In this document: piece by piece, positions 26,404 to 34,557 of the stretch
Layout of the letters: each line of letters starts with the position of its first letter
How positions within the stretch are numbered: position 1 is the stretch's first letter
Source of the DNA: UBA6926 sp045562535
GTDB lineage: Bacteria > Chloroflexota > Dehalococcoidia > UBA6926
Direction: 5' to 3'
Length of the DNA stretch: 64,000 nt
Assembly: GCA_045562535.1 (NCBI GenBank)
Contig: JBJKVP010000008.1
Coordinates: 1-64,000 of the forward strand
Program-made: the position numbers and the translations under genes
Notes under the pieces: model-generated
What the model saw: the letters and a program-made list of their open reading frames with translations, nothing else
Told to the model about the DNA's origin: nothing
Databases searched by the model: none

Positions 26404-27018
26404 GTAGAAAATCAACAGCTTAAACTTCTAATTGCAACTAATAACAATGGGAAACTGGCAGAGTTAACCTCGCTTTTGAAAGACTCACATATCCAAGTTA
26501 CCAGCCCTGGGTTAGAGAATATTGATATAGAAGTCGAAGAAAATGGATTTTCACTTAAAGAGAATGCATCGTTAAAAGCTAAGGAGTTTAACCGTGTTTC
26601 AGGACTGCCTTGTTTATCCGACGATTCCGGCCTATTTGTAAACTACCTTGATGGAAGACCAGGAATACATAGTGCCAGATATGCTGGTATTAATGCTTCG
26701 GACCAAGATCTGGTAAATAAATTACTAAATGAACTTGACGGGGTAGAAGAATCAAAAAGAAACGCTTACTTTGAATGCGTAATTGCTATCATAGATAATA
26801 AAGGGGAAGAGTATTTTTTTTCTGGGAGATCTGAAGGTAAAATAACAAAACAACCGAAAGGAAATAATGGATTTGGGTATGACCCAATATTCTTTGTTCC
26901 GAAATTTGATAAAACTATGGCTGAGTTGACAAAACCAGAAAAGAACGAGGTCAGTCACAGAAGCAAGGCGATGAAACAAGCCATTGAGTTTATAAACTCA
27001 ATGGGTATCAATAGATAA
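26404..27018 (+). CDS. rdgB: XTP/dITP diphosphatase, unusual GTA start
   Basis: House-cleaning pyrophosphatase that removes non-canonical purine NTPs such as ITP, dITP and XTP. The family N-terminus LLIATNNNGKLAEL (nucleotide-binding T-N-N-x-G-K) is encoded at 26428-26469, upstream of any normal in-frame start; the first standard start codon, TTG 26476, would delete it. A GGAGG (26393-26397) has perfect spacing to the in-frame GTA at 26404, so I start there (204 aa). Other motifs: CLSDDSGLFV, GRPGIHSARYAG, GNNGFGYDPIF and HRSKAM. The remaining sequence is intact, so this is a functional-looking gene with a GTG-to-GTA start or a base error. Confidence 0.88.
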   Translation, partial: VENQQLKLLIATNNNGKLAELTSLLKDSHIQVTSPGLENIDIEVEENGFSLKENASLKAKEFNRVSGLPCLSDDSGLFVNYLDGRPGIHSARYAGINASDQDLVNKLLNELDGVEESKRNAYFECVIAIIDNKGEEYFFSGRSEGKITKQPKGNNGFGYDPIFFVPKFDKTMAELTKPEKNEVSHRSKAMKQAIEFINSMGINR

Positions 27019-27064
27019 ACCAAATAAGTTAATATAAAGACCAACAATCTAAAGGAAATATAAA

Positions 27065-28105
27065 TTGTCGACACAAACAACAGGGTTAAGGGATCTTCTT
27101 GGTAGACTACTACAAGACGTTCGAATCTCGGTAACCGACCGATGCAATTTTAGATGCCCTTATTGCATGCCTGCAGAGATATTTGGCGAACGATATCAAT
27201 TCCTACCCCAGAGTGAAATACTTAGTTTTGAGGAAATAACCAGGCTCGCACGTGTTTTTGTAGGCCTTGGGGTTACAAAGATCCGTGTAACTGGTGGCGA
27301 GCCTCTACTCCGATCAAATTTACCTGACTTAATCCGAATGATGTCAAATATTGATGGATTAGAAGATTTATCTCTAACTACAAATGGATACTTACTTCCA
27401 CAAATGGCGCATGATTTAAAAGAAGCAGGCCTTAACCGAGTCACCATAAGCTTAGATAGTTTAGACGACGATGTTTTTGGCGAAATGAATGGAAGAGGTT
27501 TCGGGGTAGCCAAGATTCTAGAGGCGATTGAAGTTGCAGAGAAGGAAGGCCTGACACCAATCAAAATAAATACTGTGGTTAAAAAAGGAGTTAACGATCA
27601 TACTCTTCTGGATTTAATCGAACATTTCAAAGGATCTAATCAAATCTTGAGATTAATAGAATATATGGACGTTGGTACCCTAAACGGTTGGCAAATGGAT
27701 GAAGTCCTACCATCAAAAACTATAGTCGAATCCATCAATGCAAAGTACCCAATATCACCGAAACAGAAAACAAAAAATAGTGAGACAGCTGATCGCTACG
27801 AATATACAGATGGTACAGGTGAACTTGGTTTCATATCATCAGTATCAGAACCATTTTGTGCATCCTGTACAAGAGCAAGAGTATCCACAGATGGAAAATT
27901 GTTCACTTGCTTATTTGCTTCCGAGGGTATGGATCTTATGTCATTGGTTAGAGATAGCTCGGTATCTGACAACGATATAGAAAAGGCTATCACCGGTGTC
28001 TGGGAGAACCGTTCCGACCAATACTCTGAAGAAAGAACAGCACAAACGAACGAAAACTCTCCATCGAACAAGTCTAAAGTTGAGATGTACCAAATCGGTG
28101 GCTAA
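27065..28105 (+). CDS. moaA: GTP 3',8-cyclase (molybdenum cofactor step 1)
   Basis: Radical SAM enzyme that converts GTP to 3',8-cyclo-GTP. The SAM cluster motif is DRCNFRCPYCMP and the second, C-terminal [4Fe-4S] site is FCASCTRARVS...CLF (three Cys). RVTGGEPLLR and TLTTNG-like SLTTNGYLL are standard, and the chain ends in the conserved Gly-Gly needed for catalysis. The TTG start at 27065 follows AAAGGAAAT. 346 residues. moaC is 18 bp downstream; moaE, mog and moeA are absent from the window. Confidence 0.95.
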   Translation: MSTQTTGLRDLLGRLLQDVRISVTDRCNFRCPYCMPAEIFGERYQFLPQSEILSFEEITRLARVFVGLGVTKIRVTGGEPLLRSNLPDLIRMMSNIDGLEDLSLTTNGYLLPQMAHDLKEAGLNRVTISLDSLDDDVFGEMNGRGFGVAKILEAIEVAEKEGLTPIKINTVVKKGVNDHTLLDLIEHFKGSNQILRLIEYMDVGTLNGWQMDEVLPSKTIVESINAKYPISPKQKTKNSETADRYEYTDGTGELGFISSVSEPFCASCTRARVSTDGKLFTCLFASEGMDLMSLVRDSSVSDNDIEKAITGVWENRSDQYSEERTAQTNENSPSNKSKVEMYQIGG

Positions 28106-28123
28106 CAGTATGGGAGTAGAATA

Positions 28124-28612
28124 ATGAATGACAAACTAAGTCATATGGACCCTAAAACTGGAGCTAAAATGGTAGATGTTAGTACTAAAGAAACTAGTGC
28201 GAGAGAAGCAGTTGCCAGAGGCAAAGTAATCGTTAACCAGAAGGTCATAAATGCCATAATGGAATCCAACAATCCCAAAGGCGACGTGCTTTCAACGGCC
28301 AAAATTGCTGGAATTATGTCCGCCAAAAATACTTCTTCCTTAATTCCGCTTTGTCATCCCATCAATTTATCGTTTATTGATACACAGTTAAATATTAATA
28401 GCGATGAAAATTGGATCGAAATAGAGTCAACTGTGAGAACTACTGAAAAAACAGGTGTTGAAATGGAGGCTCTCACTGCAGTAAGTATTGCTGCGCTAAC
28501 CGTATACGATATGTGCAAAGCCTTAGATAAAACCATGGTCATTGATGAAATTAGACTAATTAAAAAAACTGGCGGTGCTAGCGGAAACTACGAACGAAAT
28601 AGTTCCAGCTGA
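28124..28612 (+). CDS. moaC: Cyclic pyranopterin monophosphate synthase
   Basis: Rearranges 3',8-cyclo-GTP to cPMP, the second step of molybdenum cofactor synthesis. 162 residues with MVDVSTKETSAREA, AKIAGIMSAKNTSSLIPLCHPI, GVEMEALTAVSIAALTVYDMCKA and the final Lys-rich RLIKKTGGASG. It is in one transcript with moaA and converges on the alpha/beta hydrolase gene. The gene ends in TGA, one of many ordinary TGA stops here. Confidence 0.96.
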   Translation: MNDKLSHMDPKTGAKMVDVSTKETSAREAVARGKVIVNQKVINAIMESNNPKGDVLSTAKIAGIMSAKNTSSLIPLCHPINLSFIDTQLNINSDENWIEIESTVRTTEKTGVEMEALTAVSIAALTVYDMCKALDKTMVIDEIRLIKKTGGASGNYERNSSS

Positions 28613-28620
28613 AGTTATCA

Positions 28621-29478
28621 CTAATTGATCATCTTAATAGTCTCAGTTGCCACTAAATCTGGATCTTCCATGTAAATCGCATGACCTAGATTTTCATAAA
28701 CAGACAAATTGGCTTTCGGTAATGTTTTTGAAAATGGTATCAGGTGACTTTCTAAAATTGAATTGCCTCCCGCAACCATGATAGAAACCGGAGTGTCGAT
28801 ATCTGATGCCTTGTCCATCAACGAAAATTCATCCTTTTTCATTTCACCGATGTTGTAGGAATTCAAATGCCACATTGCTTCTGCTTTTCCATCTTCATGA
28901 ATTATTGTCTCTAGGTCTAAAACATCTTGAAGAACTTCTTCTGTCCACACTTTAGTCATAGAATTGGTCATTAATCGCTTTTCGAGTTCTTCTAAATTAT
29001 CCCAGGTATTTCGTCGTCCTCTACCTTGGATTTCATTTAATTCGTCGTCTAAAATACCTACCCGAACATAGTGTTCGGGTCCTTGCATAACAGGTTCTAT
29101 TAATATCATTCCTAATATGTTCTGAGAGTTTTTTGCTGCATAAAGGCCTGTTGAAGCCCCTCCCAAAGAATGAGCCATGAGGTAATGCTTCTCGTCTCCT
29201 ATGATTTCTTTGATCATGTACTCAGTGTCTAAAGCTTTATCTTTGGTCATATAACCTGTTTTAGGTGCGTCGCTTCTACCATGTCCTAACATATCTAATG
29301 CCAAAACTCTAAATTTACTTCTTATTCTTCTTGAAACCGCATTCCAGCTTTGGGCAGTTCGTCTTGAACCATGGATCAAAAATATCGGGGGACCGCTCCC
29401 ACCCCAATCCAAAGCATGTAAATTTACGCCATTTCTATCAATATATATGCTTTGAGTATTGTCTTGGTTTTGTCTCAT
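28621..29478 (-). CDS. Alpha/beta-fold hydrolase
   Basis: 285-residue serine-hydrolase fold. IFLIHGSRRTAQSW holds the oxyanion H-G motif, ALDMLGHGRSDAPKTG follows, the nucleophile elbow is AHSLGGAS, and the catalytic His is in NLGHAIYME. The substrate cannot be assigned: esters, epoxides, haloalkanes or C-C bonds are all possible for this fold. It is 7 bp downstream of thyX and probably shares its transcript. Confidence 0.85.
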   Translation of the reverse strand: MRQNQDNTQSIYIDRNGVNLHALDWGGSGPPIFLIHGSRRTAQSWNAVSRRIRSKFRVLALDMLGHGRSDAPKTGYMTKDKALDTEYMIKEIIGDEKHYLMAHSLGGASTGLYAAKNSQNILGMILIEPVMQGPEHYVRVGILDDELNEIQGRGRRNTWDNLEELEKRLMTNSMTKVWTEEVLQDVLDLETIIHEDGKAEAMWHLNSYNIGEMKKDEFSLMDKASDIDTPVSIMVAGGNSILESHLIPFSKTLPKANLSVYENLGHAIYMEDPDLVATETIKMIN

Positions 29479-29485
29479 TCTGTCG

Positions 29486-30271
29486 TTAAATCTTTTCGAA
29501 TTGAGACTTAAACCAGGGTAGTCCGTTTACCATTTCGACCTCATAATCCCCAAAAAGAACCTGGTATTTTTCCATAAGAAGTTCGCCCACTTTACCGAAG
29601 ACTAGTCTTATCTCTTCTTCAGCTGAAGGCTCTGTTCTGGCTTCAATAACGTGACGTAAAGTCCTTATATTAGCGCTCCACCCCACACTGGTTGCGACTC
29701 CTATTGGAGCGATCCTTCTCATAGCACTAGTTATTTCTTTCTTTTTCGAAAATGCCTTGCCATCTTCGTCCAATTCATAGTGCTCGGCCATAAGACGCTG
29801 TAATTCTTCCAGTTGAGAAAAGGTTTTTACAAATACTTCCATCATTTCATCATCTTCTTTAACAGAAGTAGGAGCCCACATCCCCAGATCATCTAACCTA
29901 ACAAACCTCAAGCTTTCTTGTGATACCGCTGTACCCGCTCTATGTCTCACCAATTCATGTGTGAAAACTCTGCTAACGTCGGAAAAGACAAAATTTAAGA
30001 CGCTATGCTCCAAAACAGAACCATGCCCTGTCCTGATTATGTTCTCCAAATGGGATTTGTTATCCGGTCGAACCCTTGTAACATTTGGATTCAACCCCGG
30101 TTCAAAGCTCCGGTAACATAGTCGGCCCATAAATTCAGATAAAGCCTCTGAATCCGTGTTCGCGTCAGTAGACCAGTCAGGTACACCAACGTGATCCAGA
30201 TAAGCATTTAATCCTTCAGGTAATAATTTAGTTTCGCCAATCAAAAAGACTTTAGGTTCAACATCGTGCAT
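29486..30271 (-). CDS. thyX: Flavin-dependent thymidylate synthase
   Basis: Makes dTMP from dUMP using methylene-THF and FAD/NADPH, replacing ThyA. 261 residues. The signature R109-H110-R111 is present in LVRHRAGTAVSQESLRF, but the following Ser of the classical R-H-R-x7-S pattern is displaced by one (x8), an expansion discussed in the findings. HGSVLEHSVLNFVF and RRIAPIGVATSVGWSANIR are typical. The ATG is at 30271. Presence of ThyX implies that folate is regenerated without a ThyA-type DHFR demand. Confidence 0.93.
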   Translation of the reverse strand: MHDVEPKVFLIGETKLLPEGLNAYLDHVGVPDWSTDANTDSEALSEFMGRLCYRSFEPGLNPNVTRVRPDNKSHLENIIRTGHGSVLEHSVLNFVFSDVSRVFTHELVRHRAGTAVSQESLRFVRLDDLGMWAPTSVKEDDEMMEVFVKTFSQLEELQRLMAEHYELDEDGKAFSKKKEITSAMRRIAPIGVATSVGWSANIRTLRHVIEARTEPSAEEEIRLVFGKVGELLMEKYQVLFGDYEVEMVNGLPWFKSQFEKI

Positions 30272-30381
30272 ATCATTCCCCTATCCACTAGCGACACAAA
30301 CCGTTCCATCAGTTGTCGTTCACTTAAAGTGTCTCAACCCGTTCAAATATTTTCCATTTAATATCTTACTTTATACCATGG

Positions 30382-30455
30382 TGGGCGGCGAGGGACTCGA
30401 ACCCCCGACTTTCTGCGTGTAAAGCAGACGCTCTAACCAACTGAGCTAGCCGCCC
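30382..30455 (-). tRNA. tRNA-Val (anticodon TAC)
   Basis: A full cloverleaf on the minus strand: 7-bp acceptor GGGCGGC/GCCGCCC, D-arm starting GCTC, anticodon loop TTTACAC, T-arm with GTTCGAG. The discriminator is A and CCA is encoded (30379-30381). Confidence 0.95.
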
Positions 30456-30476
30456 TTATACCATAACCCAAAATGG

Positions 30477-30550
30477 CGCGCTTGGCGGGATTCGAACCCA
30501 CGACCTCAGCTTCCGCAAAGCTGCGCTCTATCCAGCTGAGCTACAAGCGC
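30477..30550 (-). tRNA. tRNA-Arg (anticodon GCG)
   Basis: Acceptor GCGCTTG/CAAGCGC, anticodon stem CAGCT/AGCTG with loop TTGCGGA, T-arm GTTCGAA; CCA encoded. The anticodon GCG reads CGC/CGT with G34. Most bacteria use ACG, edited to ICG, for these codons. Confidence 0.93.
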
Positions 30551-30562
30551 ACGTTTATCCGG

Positions 30563-30644
30563 TGCCGAGGGGGAGATTTGAACTCCCACGCCCAAAGGGC
30601 ACTGCGTCCTGAACGCAGCGCGTCTGCCGTTCCGCCACCTCGGC
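30563..30644 (-). tRNA. tRNA-Leu (anticodon CAG)
   Basis: Acceptor GCCGAGG/CCTCGGC with A73, anticodon stem CTGCG/CGCAG and loop TTCAGGA, a long variable arm (GCCCTTTGGGC hairpin) as in class II tRNAs, and GTTCAAA T-loop. Only CC, not CCA, is encoded at the 3' end. Confidence 0.94.
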
Positions 30645-30720
30645 AGTATGTTACCAGAAAATTGTACGATTTCTTACGCTTAATTAGAAGGGTCAATCGT
30701 TAATCTCATAAAAACATACT

Positions 30721-31983
30721 TTATTCCGCTGTTTGAATGATTTCAACGACTTTTTGAACAACTAAATCTAATTCCGAACTCACAAAAACTGCTTCCAGTT
30801 TTTTGTACAAGTTGGAAGCGGTGCCATTAGTTAAATCCCGATTCCCTAGTTCCGATTCCCCATAAACGATCAGTTGCTTTGCAAGTTTAGCTACTTCAAG
30901 ATTATTAAGGTTATTAGCCCCAATAGGCATATCACACAGAATAACCAGTTCAGCTGCATTTACCATTTCAGTATGATCACGAACTAGATCCATATTAATC
31001 GGAGCAAACGCCATAGTAGGAATATAATTTACACCCAGAATGTCCATAACCATTCTATCAGTATCACCAGATCCTAGAGGTCCAGCGGTAACCTTAATTC
31101 CAGCATCTATTAACGAATGAATTAATCGGCCGCCCGTACCTCCACCACATATAACATGAACAAGCGATTTGGATTGAACATCAACAGACACTTGAGATTC
31201 ATCATTGGTGCTTAAAGTTGTTTTACCCGTAAGAGGGTCATTATAAACAAGCGCTGATATACCGTAAGAGGTTTTGATGTTTTCTGAAATTAAAACCTCT
31301 TCAGGAAGGCCTGCTGATATAACTTTTCCATCGTTTAACAGGATCAGTTTATCGGCATAACGAGAAGCAAGCGAAAGGTCATGGATTGCCGTAACCACGC
31401 AAATTCCTTTCTTTGTATATTCTCGCATCAATTTTAATATTTTGAGTTGGTACTGAATATCCAAGTTTGCTGTAGGTTCATCCATTACAATAATAGAAGT
31501 GTTTTGCGCAAGAGCTCGCGCTATAAACACTCTTTGACGTTCCCCTCCTGATAATTCTGATACTTTACTATGCCGTAAATCTAAAACATCTGTTGCTTCC
31601 ATAGCAGATTCTATAAATTCTTCGTCATTAGAAGAGTCAATTTGAAATCGACCTGTGTGGGGATATCTACCCATTGATACAATATCGGAAGTTGTAAAGT
31701 TATGGGTTTCAGGGGGAGTTTGTGGCACAAACGCTATTTTTGTTCCTATCAAACGACGGTCTATCGAAGCAATATCAACTCCATCAATAAATACGGATCC
31801 TGTGTGATTATCTAATAATCCACCGATAGCCCGCAGCAACGTGGTTTTTCCTGATCCATTGGGCCCTATCACAGCTATCAAATCCCCATGATCTGCTGAA
31901 AACGATACATCATCCAAAATCAATTTTCCTGATAGGTGGACGGTAAGGTTAAATGTTTGAGTAGCTGGTATTGACTCCGACAC
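30721..31983 (-). CDS. ABC transporter ATPase (FecE/BtuD type) with extra C-terminal domain
   Basis: Nucleotide-binding subunit of a metal-chelate importer (cobalamin, haem or siderophore). Walker A is GPNGSGKTT, the signature LSGGERQRV, Walker B IIVMDEPTANLD and the H-loop AIHDLSLAS. After residue ~270 comes a second domain of about 150 residues with a Rossmann-like glycine loop HVICGGGTGGRLI and GPLGSGDTDRMVMDILG; I do not know its function. The start is set at GTG 31983, preceded by AAAGGTGA; the frame runs 15 codons further up without a ribosome site. No permease or binding protein gene adjoins it. Confidence 0.85.
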   Translation of the reverse strand: MSESIPATQTFNLTVHLSGKLILDDVSFSADHGDLIAVIGPNGSGKTTLLRAIGGLLDNHTGSVFIDGVDIASIDRRLIGTKIAFVPQTPPETHNFTTSDIVSMGRYPHTGRFQIDSSNDEEFIESAMEATDVLDLRHSKVSELSGGERQRVFIARALAQNTSIIVMDEPTANLDIQYQLKILKLMREYTKKGICVVTAIHDLSLASRYADKLILLNDGKVISAGLPEEVLISENIKTSYGISALVYNDPLTGKTTLSTNDESQVSVDVQSKSLVHVICGGGTGGRLIHSLIDAGIKVTAGPLGSGDTDRMVMDILGVNYIPTMAFAPINMDLVRDHTEMVNAAELVILCDMPIGANNLNNLEVAKLAKQLIVYGESELGNRDLTNGTASNLYKKLEAVFVSSELDLVVQKVVEIIQTAE

Positions 31984-32143
31984 AATGTTCACCTTTAAAA
32001 GCAATTTGGACCACAACCGTAGATCCATCTACAAGAATAAATCGGTTAATATTTCTTGCGTTCTATTATTTTAATACATCTTGTGAATAATTATATTGAG
32101 ACAATTGATGATACTATATATCTACAAAAAGGAGATTGTGTTT

Positions 32144-32896
32144 ATGTTTAGAAAAGGACCGAACCAGCATATGATGTTCAGATCTGGAAATCCGGCTTTA
32201 GGGCCAAAAACTTTCGCTGGTTTTGATGCCACTTCCGGGCCCGTTATGTCTGTCGAAGGGGCAGTCAATCGAGTGGGGGTATCCTTACTGATTCTGCTAA
32301 TTTTTGGGGCTCTTTCGTTCAATGCAGCTTCTGCTATATTTTTGATACCAGCTCTTATCCTCTCTTTAGTTCTGGGTTTGGTAACGGTTTTCAAAAAACA
32401 TTTATCCTTCTATACGGTCCCTGCTTATGCAGCAGCGCAAGGAGTTGTATTAGGAGGGATCTCCTATTTTTTCAACGAAATGTTTGAAGGTATAGTTTTT
32501 CAAGCCGTAAGTTTAACGGTGGCTATACTAGCTGCACTATTGTTTGCCTATAAATCAAGACTTATTAAGGTCACTGAGAACTTTAAATTGGGAGTTGCAG
32601 CTGCAACAGGTGGCATATTTCTTTTATATTTTGTCCAATTTATTGGTGGGTTTTTTGGCTTGAGAATTGCAGTTTTAGATATAGCAAACTCTTCATTGAT
32701 GAGCATAGGTTTCAGTCTTCTGGTCATCGTCATTGCATCGCTAAACTTAGTACTTGATTTTGATTTTATTGAAGAAGGGGCTGAGAAAGGGGTACCCAAA
32801 TACATGGAGTGGTATGCAGCATTTGGCTTACTAACCACTCTCGTTTGGTTATACCTTGAAATACTCAGATTACTAGCAAAGATGCGCTCTAGATAA
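32144..32896 (+). CDS. Bax inhibitor-1/YccA-family membrane protein
   Basis: A 250-residue protein with seven hydrophobic segments after a ~45-residue polar N-terminus, matching the BI-1-like DUF4870/YccA branch: YAAAQGVVLGGISYFFN, AAATGGIFLLYFVQF, LVIVIASLNLVLDFDFIEEGAE and MEWYAAFGLLTTLVWLYLEILR. The last two blocks hold the acidic residues proposed to gate the pore in BI-1 relatives. The ATG at 32144 has AAGGAG at good spacing; the frame extends upstream without support. Family members are implicated in membrane stress or calcium leak; no specific role is inferred. Confidence 0.88.
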   Translation: MFRKGPNQHMMFRSGNPALGPKTFAGFDATSGPVMSVEGAVNRVGVSLLILLIFGALSFNAASAIFLIPALILSLVLGLVTVFKKHLSFYTVPAYAAAQGVVLGGISYFFNEMFEGIVFQAVSLTVAILAALLFAYKSRLIKVTENFKLGVAAATGGIFLLYFVQFIGGFFGLRIAVLDIANSSLMSIGFSLLVIVIASLNLVLDFDFIEEGAEKGVPKYMEWYAAFGLLTTLVWLYLEILRLLAKMRSR

Positions 32897-32941
32897 ATAC
32901 AATAATCCAGCCTTGTGGTTCCAATCCTTGAATATAAATAG

Positions 32942-33178
32942 TCATTCTGTAGGTAGTATATTTATTGAGAAAATTGATCCTTCTTGATTCGGAATAACTC
33001 GGCACCTAACACCTTTTTTTAATGCATTAGGAAGAGAATATGTAGCAACAATCCTCGCATTTGTTATTGCCGTAGTTGCAACACCTTGCGTTGCTTTTAT
33101 GATAGCTTGATCAATAAACTCCAGTTGCTCTTGCACAGGCCGTTCATTTATATCAACTCCGTGTTCATTTGCTTCCAT
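32942..33178 (-). CDS. Small hypothetical protein (78 aa) coupled to the YeeE-type transporter
   Basis: Family not recognised. Its ATG lies one base after the TAA of the upstream transporter gene, a strong sign of translational coupling. It is soluble, with an acidic helical N-terminal half (VQEQLEFIDQAIIKATQGVATTA) and one Cys near the C-terminus (GVRCRVIP). By position it may be an accessory or sulfur-handling partner of the transporter, which is inference only. Confidence 0.65.
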   Translation of the reverse strand: MEANEHGVDINERPVQEQLEFIDQAIIKATQGVATTAITNARIVATYSLPNALKKGVRCRVIPNQEGSIFSINILPTE

Positions 33179-33179
33179 T

Positions 33180-34427
33180 TTATGGAAACCTCTTTATCCA
33201 CTGGACACTTATATATGATCCGACGGCAAGTCCTAGGGCGTATACCCACCCATTCAATGCCAACGACGGAACGGCCGAGAAAAATGCCCCCAGTGTACAT
33301 CCAAGGCCTAAGCCGGCCCCATAACCCATAATGGTCCCACCCACTATAGATTGTAGATATCTAACGGGTGATCTCGGTATACGCAATTTAAATTCTCGAG
33401 CAAAAATTGCTGATGCAGCTGCACCAGCTACTATTCCTACATTTAAAAAGAACGTTTCAGTAAACCAACTACCGCCTTCTACTACTACGGCTGCACACGC
33501 ACCTAAGCCATCCATACCTTTTAGATCAACTGGAGGGACGCCAAAAAGATTAACGAACGAAGTTGACCATCTTGATATTTCTCCAACAACTCCAAGAGGG
33601 TGGAACCTTATGAACAAAACGATATTAACAACAGCCAATATAATCCCGCCGACTATAGGGCTCCATTCTGTTCTAAAAATGCTCTTCAAATTACCAGTTA
33701 TTTCACCAATAGTACTCGTTGGAGTTTCTTCAACAGTTAACTTTTTTATCTCTGGCATGACAAAACCGGCAGTTACTCGTCTCTCTCTTGCTAAAGCAAC
33801 GTAGAAGATCACTAAAAGTCCTACTGCCGTTACAAGCAATGCCCCTGAATATGTAATTTCCGCGGGAATCCATACTGCGATTTCTTGGGAGATTAAATTA
33901 TCCCACCACCAGTTCCATGTATTGTTAAGAAAGAATAACCCTACCATAACGCCCAATATGGCCACCCAGGAACCAACGTAGCCCTCGCCCATCCTGTAGA
34001 GTGAGCCAGAAACACAACCACCGGCTAAAACCATTCCAATACCAAATAAAATACCCGCGATTAATGTTGATAACCCTACAGGAAGCACATGGGCATCACT
34101 CGGGAATGCACCAAACCCAGGGTTTGGCGACACCGTGCTCATTATCATTACAAATCCAACTGAAGATACGGCTAGCCCCACCAATATGCCTTTTATCATT
34201 CTAGTCTGACCCAAAAGGAAAAAATCTCTAAACGCGGAAGTAAAACAAAACCTGCTGCGTTGTACTGTAACTCCAAATACGACACCAACAACCCAATATA
34301 TCGCTGCTATAGGTTGATCGGTCACAGATAGTATGACTACCAAGCCAGTTATAAAAATAATGGTTGTCCATACCCAAAAGGAGTAGTTATTGATTTTAAA
34401 CCGATTTATATCAGTGATATTTTGCAT
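33180..34427 (-). CDS. YeeE/YedE-family (TsuA-like) sulfur-compound transporter
   Basis: Polytopic membrane protein of 415 residues made of two similar halves. The conserved cysteine motifs of thiosulfate permease TsuA are visible: VQRSRFCFTSAFRD and LAGGCVSGSLYRMGEG in the first half, and GLGLGCTLGAFFS in the second. TsuA takes up thiosulfate by passing it along these cysteines. Neighbours upstream on the same strand are a rhodanese lipoprotein and TusA, so import and use of thiosulfate or a related sulfane compound is likely. A terminator precedes the gene, so it may be transcribed separately from tusA. Confidence 0.87.
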   Translation of the reverse strand: MQNITDINRFKINNYSFWVWTTIIFITGLVVILSVTDQPIAAIYWVVGVVFGVTVQRSRFCFTSAFRDFFLLGQTRMIKGILVGLAVSSVGFVMIMSTVSPNPGFGAFPSDAHVLPVGLSTLIAGILFGIGMVLAGGCVSGSLYRMGEGYVGSWVAILGVMVGLFFLNNTWNWWWDNLISQEIAVWIPAEITYSGALLVTAVGLLVIFYVALARERRVTAGFVMPEIKKLTVEETPTSTIGEITGNLKSIFRTEWSPIVGGIILAVVNIVLFIRFHPLGVVGEISRWSTSFVNLFGVPPVDLKGMDGLGACAAVVVEGGSWFTETFFLNVGIVAGAAASAIFAREFKLRIPRSPVRYLQSIVGGTIMGYGAGLGLGCTLGAFFSAVPSLALNGWVYALGLAVGSYISVQWIKRFP

Positions 34428-34472
34428 GATCTTTCTTCTTTATTACACTCTGTCGCATCACAATTCATGTGT

Positions 34473-34510
34473 TAAAAAGGTACGCCCCCTAGCATAACAT
34501 AGGGGGCGTA
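34473..34510 (-). terminator. Intrinsic terminator between rhodanese and yeeE genes
   Basis: A perfect 11-bp inverted repeat TACGCCCCCTA/TAGGGGGCGTA (34481-34491 and 34500-34510, 8-nt loop) is followed on the minus strand by CCTTTTT. A second perfect 7-bp hairpin, GTTACCT/AGGTAAC, lies just before it at 34515-34534. Confidence 0.75.
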
Positions 34511-34557
34511 ACCAGTTACCTAATATAAGGTAACTCTAGTGTGGCTAGCAATTTGAT

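Noticed and set aside
33331..33804. 157-aa plus-strand frame
   Set aside because: Antisense to the YeeE-type transporter; no motif and no start signal.
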